DNA of 15,647 nucleotides, taken from positions 1 through 15,647 of the forward strand of contig JAMOVB010000018.1 of assembly GCA_027061705.1 (NCBI GenBank). The letters run 5' to 3'. Source of the stretch: Desulfurococcales archaeon. Lineage in GTDB: Archaea; Thermoproteota; Thermoprotei_A; Sulfolobales; NBVN01. How positions within the stretch are numbered: position 1 is the first letter of the stretch; every line of letters begins with the position of its first letter. The position numbers and the translations under genes were made by a program. Below are positions 12,284 to 15,647 of the stretch, piece after piece. The notes beneath the pieces are model-generated. The model saw only the letters and a program-made list of their open reading frames with translations, had not been told where the DNA came from and did not search any database.

Positions 12284-13104
12284 TACCGCGTAGAGACGTA
12301 GATAGGCTTCTCGACGAGTACTACAGAATAACCGGCAAGGAGCGTAGGGAAGTCGACAAAGACTTATTTGAGACTGTTGAGGAGGTTTTCGATACAGCTA
12401 CCGTTAAAACGATACTAGACCTAGTGCGGATGGGTTACCTTTACGAACTTAAGGGCGTTGTCAGCGCGGGAAAGGAGGCTAGAGTGTATTGGGGCGTGTC
12501 GCCAAAGGGTGATGATCTAGCGGTGAAGATATACTTAACAGCAACCGCGGAGTTCAGGAAAAGCATCCTGAAGTACATAATAGGGGATCCGCGGTTCGAT
12601 AAGTACGTACCGAAATCTACGAGGAAACTTATGATTCTATGGGCCCGCAAAGAATTCAAGAACTACAAGCTACTGTACTCCGTAGGTGTATCGGTTCCTA
12701 AGCCTATAGTGCAACGCGATAACGTGGTTATCATGGAGTTCATAGGCAAGTCTGGGCGTAGGGCGCCCTTGCTTAAGGAGGTCGAGCTAAGCAGCGATGA
12801 GTACATAGCAATATTCAGCGGAGTTCTTGAGGATGTTAGAAGGGCTTATAGGGAGGCTAGACTCGTTCACGGTGACCTAAGCGAGTATAACATAATGGTT
12901 TGGAAGGGTAGGCACTACATAATAGACGTCAGCCAGGCGGTCAAGACAAGCCACCCGCACGCACTGGCATTATTGGTTAGAGACCTGAGAAACCTACGCA
13001 GGTACTTCGGCGAGGAGGTCGGGATTGAAGTTCCTAGTCTGGAGGAGATGTTTCACTACGTCACTGGCGAGGAGCTAAGGCCCGGCCTAGCGGTTCTTCC
13101 TTAA
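12283..13104 (+). CDS. rio1: RIO1 atypical serine/threonine kinase, apparent AUA start
   Basis: This kinase/ATPase is needed for late small-subunit maturation. The first ATG, GTG or TTG in frame is GTG 12424, which would drop the conserved N-terminal helix. The frame is open upstream to a TGA at 12274, and the sequence from 12283 reads as a normal RIO1 start: a charged segment, then DLFETVEEVFDTATVKTILDLVRMGYL. The only sensible start is ATA 12283, which overlaps the aIF1A stop (TAATA) and has GAGGGTGA 6 nt upstream. The protein is then 273 residues. Motifs in that numbering are the flexible nucleotide loop SAGKEARVY (61-69), Lys82 in AVKIY, hinge MEFIG, catalytic HGDLSEYN with Asp198 and Asn203, and metal-binding IIDVSQ with Asp215. 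The alternative is a truncated 226-residue form. Confidence 0.92.
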   Translation: MPRRDVDRLLDEYYRITGKERREVDKDLFETVEEVFDTATVKTILDLVRMGYLYELKGVVSAGKEARVYWGVSPKGDDLAVKIYLTATAEFRKSILKYIIGDPRFDKYVPKSTRKLMILWARKEFKNYKLLYSVGVSVPKPIVQRDNVVIMEFIGKSGRRAPLLKEVELSSDEYIAIFSGVLEDVRRAYREARLVHGDLSEYNIMVWKGRHYIIDVSQAVKTSHPHALALLVRDLRNLRRYFGEEVGIEVPSLEEMFHYVTGEELRPGLAVLP

Positions 13105-13143
13105 AAGCCCCCTTAACATGTATTGATTCCGGAGGTTAGCAGG

Positions 13144-13755
13144 TTGGAGGGCTTCAGGAAGGGTGATTTAGCGATAGGAGAGACAAAGCTATACTTAAGA
13201 ATACCGGTCAACAGGATAGGAGCGCTAATAGGCGAGGGCGGTAAGGTCTTGAAAGAGCTCGAAGCAAGGACAGGTACTAGAGTCACCGTGGACAGCGCTA
13301 ACGGCTCGGTAACCATAGAGCCTGTAGCACCTACGACAAGGATAGATAAGTTGCTGAAGGCTCGAGACTTCATAAGGGCGGTGGCGGCAGGCTTCTCCCC
13401 CGAACGCGCGTGGAGGCTTCTTGAGGAGGACCAGACACTCGTCATAATAGACCTCAAGGAAGTCGTAGGGGACTCTCCAAACCACCTAGCACGCGTTAAG
13501 GGCAGGTTAATAGGCGAGAGGGGTAAGGCCCGGAGAAACATCGAGCAAATGACGGGCACCTACATAAACATCGGGGAGGACAAGGTAGCCATAATAGGGG
13601 ATTACGAGTCAGCGCAGGTCGCTAGGGAGGCAATAGAGATGCTCATTCAGGGAAGGAAGCATTCGACGGTCTATAGGTATATAGATAGGCTGATGAGAGA
13701 GATTAAAAGGAGGAGAATGACTGAATACTGGCGCCATGACTTCCTAAAGCCCTAG
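13144..13755 (+). CDS. Dim2/Pno1-like KH-domain protein
   Basis: The archaeal relative of Pno1/Dim2 binds the 3' end of 16S rRNA during small-subunit maturation and works near RIO1 and aIF factors. Two KH domains are visible. The first is LRIPVNRIGALIGEGGKVLKEL, with GEGG as its GxxG loop. The second is LARVKGRLIGERGKARRNIE, with GERG, followed by TYINIGEDKVAIIGDYESAQVAREAIEMLIQG. A helical linker lies between them and the C-terminus is basic (YRYIDRLMREIKRRRM). I choose TTG 13144 (203 residues) because GGAGGT (13131-13136) stands 7 nt before it. A TTG at 13123 has no binding site. It ends the plus-strand operon, 39 nt after RIO1. Confidence 0.93.
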   Translation: MEGFRKGDLAIGETKLYLRIPVNRIGALIGEGGKVLKELEARTGTRVTVDSANGSVTIEPVAPTTRIDKLLKARDFIRAVAAGFSPERAWRLLEEDQTLVIIDLKEVVGDSPNHLARVKGRLIGERGKARRNIEQMTGTYINIGEDKVAIIGDYESAQVAREAIEMLIQGRKHSTVYRYIDRLMREIKRRRMTEYWRHDFLKP

Positions 13756-13790
13756 CAACTTCAACATGCCGCATGCTAGAAGCACGGAAT

Positions 13791-13861
13791 ATGATGAGCT
13801 TAATAAAACCCGAAAGTACGGATGTAACACCTGACTAGGTGATGAGGGGCCAAAGCGCTGA
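13791..13861 (+). ncRNA. candidate box C/D guide sRNA
   Basis: In the spacer after the KH gene four boxes appear in the right order: C ATGATGA (13791-13797), D' CTGA (13831-13834), C' GTGATGA (13839-13845) and D CTGA (13858-13861). The D'-C' spacing is 4 nt and the C'-D guide is exactly 12 nt, both normal for archaeal sRNAs. The C-D' distance of 33 nt is longer than usual. Flanks GCACGG and CCTGC could form a short terminal stem with one bulge. The D guide (GGGGCCAAAGCG) would target a sequence like CGCUUUGG, methylating the fifth base by the usual rule. There is no expression evidence. Confidence 0.45.
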
Positions 13862-14022
13862 AACCTGCGTTGCATTAGGCCCTCGCTCTTAAACTCTTGA
13901 TGATATATAGCCCATCATCTAACCTGTCGTTAGCATCTGCTGAGGGAGGAAGAAGGTTGGGTTAGGAGCCCGTCTCCCTGCTGTGGTGGGCCCGGGGGGA
14001 TTTGAACCCCCGACCTACGGGT

Positions 14023-14077
14023 CTCTCCCAGGGGGATTCTTCATGTCATCCCTTACGGTCCTCAGACCCGTAGAGGA
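14023..14077 (-). other. tRNA-Trp intron 2 (position 37/38, 55 nt)
   Basis: The core helix pairs exon CUCC (32-35) with intron GGAG, with bulges AG|U and AG|A. Inside the intron are two hairpins (GUCCUC/GAGGAC, whose first base is exon G37, and GGGAU/AUCCC). There is also a 10-base segment, CTACGGGTCT (the complement of 14064-14073), fully complementary to the 3' splice region. Confidence 0.85.
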
Positions 14078-14084
14078 CTGGAGC

Positions 14085-14103
14085 CACGACCCCCCGAAGG
14101 GGT
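14085..14103 (-). other. tRNA-Trp intron 1 (position 30/31, 19 nt)
   Basis: The core helix pairs exon CGGC with intron GUCG, flanked by 3-nt bulges GG|A and UG|G at the splice sites. The remaining intron is a CCCC-UUCG-GGGG tetraloop hairpin. It is therefore a nearly minimal intron at a non-canonical place inside the anticodon stem. Confidence 0.85.
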
Positions 14104-14182
14104 CCGCCGCTCTGCCTGGCTGAGCCACGGGCCCTCCATAGGTCATCTAGGGCTGGCTCCGATTCTAGTTGTTTTGCGAGAG

Positions 14183-14190
14183 TTTTTAAT
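14183..14190. promoter_or_regulatory. TATA box, possibly shared by tRNA-Trp and the zinc ribbon gene
   Basis: TTTTTAAT on the plus strand predicts a start near 14212, giving the zinc ribbon a 10-nt leader. Read on the minus strand, ATTAAAAA lies 49 nt before the tRNA-Trp 5' end, which would need a leader of about 25 nt. I see no better TATA element for the tRNA. Confidence 0.4.
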
Positions 14191-14221
14191 CCTTACCAGC
14201 CCTACCTTCACGGTGGTTTAA

Positions 14222-14374
14222 CTGACATCGTGGAAGCTCAGGTGTACTCGGTGCGGCTATGAGTGGATTCTGAGGGTCAGTTACGACATAAGCGATATGA
14301 GTAGAATATATCATTACTGCCCTAAATGTGGAAGGAATACCTTTCACGAAATCTTGGGTAGGATTGAGGAGTGA
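14222..14374 (+). CDS. 50-residue zinc-ribbon protein with apparent CTG start
   Basis: The frame reads a compact zinc ribbon: SWKLRCTRCGYEW, then about 20 residues (RVSYDISDMSRIYHY), then CPKCGRNTFHE. Two Cys-x2-Cys pairs are spaced as in small archaeal zinc ribbons. No ATG, GTG or TTG precedes the first cysteine in this frame. The stop TAA at 14219-14221 lies directly before CTG 14222. GGTGGT, 4-5 nt before that CTG, could serve as ribosome binding site, and the TATA box at 14183-14190 puts the transcript start about 10 nt upstream. CTG initiation is therefore the simplest reading, with a recent start-codon loss or a sequencing error as alternatives. The function is unknown; nucleic-acid binding is likely from the fold. 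It ends 28 nt from the convergent ThrRS-like gene. Confidence 0.72.
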   Translation: MTSWKLRCTRCGYEWILRVSYDISDMSRIYHYCPKCGRNTFHEILGRIEE

Positions 14375-14402
14375 GTTATAGCCTCAGTGGAGGTACATGT
14401 CA

Positions 14403-15647
14403 TCACTTCTCAGCCCGGCAACGCTCATCAGTGGCGTTGTTCCCGACTTTAAAGCACTCTTCAACATCCTTAAGTATGGTGCTAACTAGTTCGTCAGCAC
14501 TCATTGAGACCTGCAACTTAGACTTCCTAATGCGTACGTTGACGGTGCCCGTGCCTACCTCCCTATCGCCAACCACGACTATGTAAGGAACCCATAGCTT
14601 ACCAGCTCTTCTAATCCTTCTCCCCAAGCTGCCATCTTCGGAATCCACCACAACACGTATTCCGTGATTTCTCAGTTTTTCGGAAACCTCAAGAGCGTAG
14701 CTTAGGTGAGCCTTGCCTACAGGTATTATGTAGGCCTGCACAGGCGTTATGCAAGTATGTAGTGTCGGGACACCTCCCCTAAGCATTGCTGCAGCGGCCT
14801 TAATCAATGCGGTGGTTAGGAACCTCCTTAAGGGTGCCGGCACGTAGAGCGAGACGCTAACAGACCCTTCAGTCGATCGTGTAAGTACTGCTGCGGATAC
14901 GGGTACGTACAGGCTATCGACGTGGGCAATGTAAATCACTGCCTCAGCACTCTTAAGGCTCGGCAGGTCCCTCGCAACACACCTGAGCTTTAACTCACTG
15001 TTAGTTAAATCATCCGAAGCGTTGCTTGGTGCCTGTACAGATACGTGCAACTCCATTAACTCAGAACCGCCTAACAATACCGATATAAGGTTCTTTAATA
15101 CAGTGCGTGCTTTAACCCATTCTTCCTCTCCCCTCATGATTAGCAGGTGGGCACGTTCATAGCCCCCATCAAGTAGGCCGTCCTTAAAACCCAGTTTAAT
15201 ACTGACGTTACTCGCGACGCATGCTTTGTTATTAAGCAATGCTTCGCTGACACGCTCGGCTAACGACACGCGTAAAGGTATCTCAATGAGGAGTGACTCA
15301 ATGGAAGGCACCTCAAAAACTTCGAGAAAGTCTATATTCTCAACGCCTCCTAGGTTAAGCCCCTTACTCAGGGCTAGGAGTGAGTTCTTAAAGACAAGGC
15401 CAGCCATAGTTGAGGAGCTCCCGATAAGCGCGTCGGAGCTCAATCCAAACCTTTTACTGAAGTCTTTAAGCGTACGTGCAACTCCCGCGCTAAGGCGCGC
15501 TTTCTTCAAGTATTTCTCGATATTTAAGCCGTACATGCATGTTAGGGTTTGAAGGGCCTGCGCGGGTGAGTAGCTTCGGGAGAGCTCTGAGAGGGGGTGC
15601 CCGTAGCAGGATATTGTGAACGACTTATACCATCCGAAGGGCGCCCT
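14403..15647 (-). CDS. editing-type threonyl-tRNA synthetase-like protein (ThrRS-ed), 3' part
   Basis: The gene runs in from the right edge and gives 414 residues here. The first residues (APFGWYKSFTISCYGHPLSELSR) are the end of the archaeal ThrRS N-terminal editing domain, so the ATG at 15536 is internal and not the start. The last ~115 residues form the class II anticodon-binding domain (TPVQAYIIPVGKAH, then NHGIRVVVDSEDGSLGRRIRRAGKLWVPYIVVVGDREV). The ~260 residues between are about as long as a catalytic core but lack motif 2 and the Gly-x-Gly-x-Glu-Arg of motif 3 (here APLRRFL). In Crenarchaeota threonylation is often split between a catalytic and an editing protein. This is the editing partner, which removes serine from tRNA-Thr. 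A tRNA-Thr gene is 6 kb away. Confidence 0.88.
   Translation of the reverse strand, partial: RAPFGWYKSFTISCYGHPLSELSRSYSPAQALQTLTCMYGLNIEKYLKKARLSAGVARTLKDFSKRFGLSSDALIGSSSTMAGLVFKNSLLALSKGLNLGGVENIDFLEVFEVPSIESLLIEIPLRVSLAERVSEALLNNKACVASNVSIKLGFKDGLLDGGYERAHLLIMRGEEEWVKARTVLKNLISVLLGGSELMELHVSVQAPSNASDDLTNSELKLRCVARDLPSLKSAEAVIYIAHVDSLYVPVSAAVLTRSTEGSVSVSLYVPAPLRRFLTTALIKAAAAMLRGGVPTLHTCITPVQAYIIPVGKAHLSYALEVSEKLRNHGIRVVVDSEDGSLGRRIRRAGKLWVPYIVVVGDREVGTGTVNVRIRKSKLQVSMSADELVSTILKDVEECFKVGNNATDERCRAEK

Larger units (their letters stand above)
13984..14134 (-). tRNA. tRNA-Trp, anticodon CCA, with two introns
   Basis: The minus-strand ends pair as acceptor GGGCCCG/CGGGCCC with A73 and encoded CCA (13984-13986). 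The D stem is GCUC/GAGC, and the T arm is GGGGG-UUCAAAU-CCCCC. Joining exons after removal of 14085-14103 and 14023-14077 gives anticodon arm GCGGG-CUCCAGA-CCCGU, variable loop AGGUC and anticodon CCA. Intron 1 (19 nt) interrupts the anticodon stem after position 30. Intron 2 (55 nt) is at the canonical 37/38. Both junctions form exact bulge-helix-bulge motifs, so splicing by the archaeal endonuclease is expected. The middle exon is only 7 nt (14078-14084). Confidence 0.93.

Noticed and set aside
13113..13559. 148-codon minus-strand open frame
   Set aside because: It is antisense to the first KH domain and the linker of the Dim2/Pno1-like gene, with low-complexity product.
13897..13945. Second box C/D RNA (TTGATGA ... 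CTGA)
   Set aside because: The C box deviates at the first base, no proper D' is found, and the GATGAT/ATCATC arms suggest an ordinary hairpin.
14023..14077. Box C/D guide RNA inside tRNA-Trp intron 2, as in euryarchaeal tRNA-Trp introns
   Set aside because: CTGA and a C-like GGGATGA are present but in the wrong order, and the intron is short. Simple hairpins explain it better.
15537..15647. ThrRS-like gene starting at ATG 15536
   Set aside because: The frame continues upstream with APFGWYKSF and GHPLSELSR, the conserved end of the editing domain, so the gene is cut by the window edge.

Overview
The window comes from a hyperthermophilic-type archaeon of the Thermoproteota (Crenarchaeota). 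Four signs point there. The archaellum genes follow the crenarchaeal order arlB-(x)-arlX-G-F-H-I. A threonyl-tRNA synthetase-like protein keeps its editing and anticodon-binding parts but has a decayed catalytic core. The tRNA-Trp gene carries two bulge-helix-bulge introns. Promoters are TATA-type, with GAGGTGA-like ribosome binding sites. I do not name a genus.

Layout. Positions 1-3849 (minus strand) hold an archaellum operon: archaellin, a two-helix membrane protein, a hidden 49-codon ORF, an ArlX-position protein, ArlG, ArlF, ArlH and the first 64 codons of ArlI. Facing it are a small protein of unknown function (4044-4418) and a membrane-anchored regulator with two winged-helix domains (4478-5377) that resembles ArnR-type archaellum regulators. 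The spaces between these genes contain perfect dyads placed like operators. This is probably a self-contained structural and regulatory motility locus.

Positions 5349-7648 (minus) hold a PTPS/QueD-family protein, an Lrp/AsnC regulator and an AspRS-derived asparagine synthetase. A 430-bp AT-rich stretch without genes follows, then tRNA-Thr(GGU), a pyruvoyl-dependent arginine/AdoMet decarboxylase and a MiaB-like tRNA methylthiotransferase (to 10004).

Positions 10075-13755 (plus) hold a tight translation and ribosome-biogenesis operon: aIF2-beta, DUF424, NMD3, aIF1A, RIO1 kinase and a Dim2/Pno1-like KH protein. Downstream lie a candidate box C/D sRNA, tRNA-Trp(CCA) with introns of 19 and 55 nt (minus), a 50-residue zinc ribbon, and the 3' part of the editing-type ThrRS-like gene (minus, running off the right edge).

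The observations most worth checking are: an apparent AUA start codon for RIO1 and a CUG start for the zinc ribbon; the hidden coupled ORF inside the archaellum operon; the double-winged-helix membrane regulator with its dyads; and a 10-bp decoy pairing between tRNA-Trp intron 2 and the 3' exon that could order splicing.
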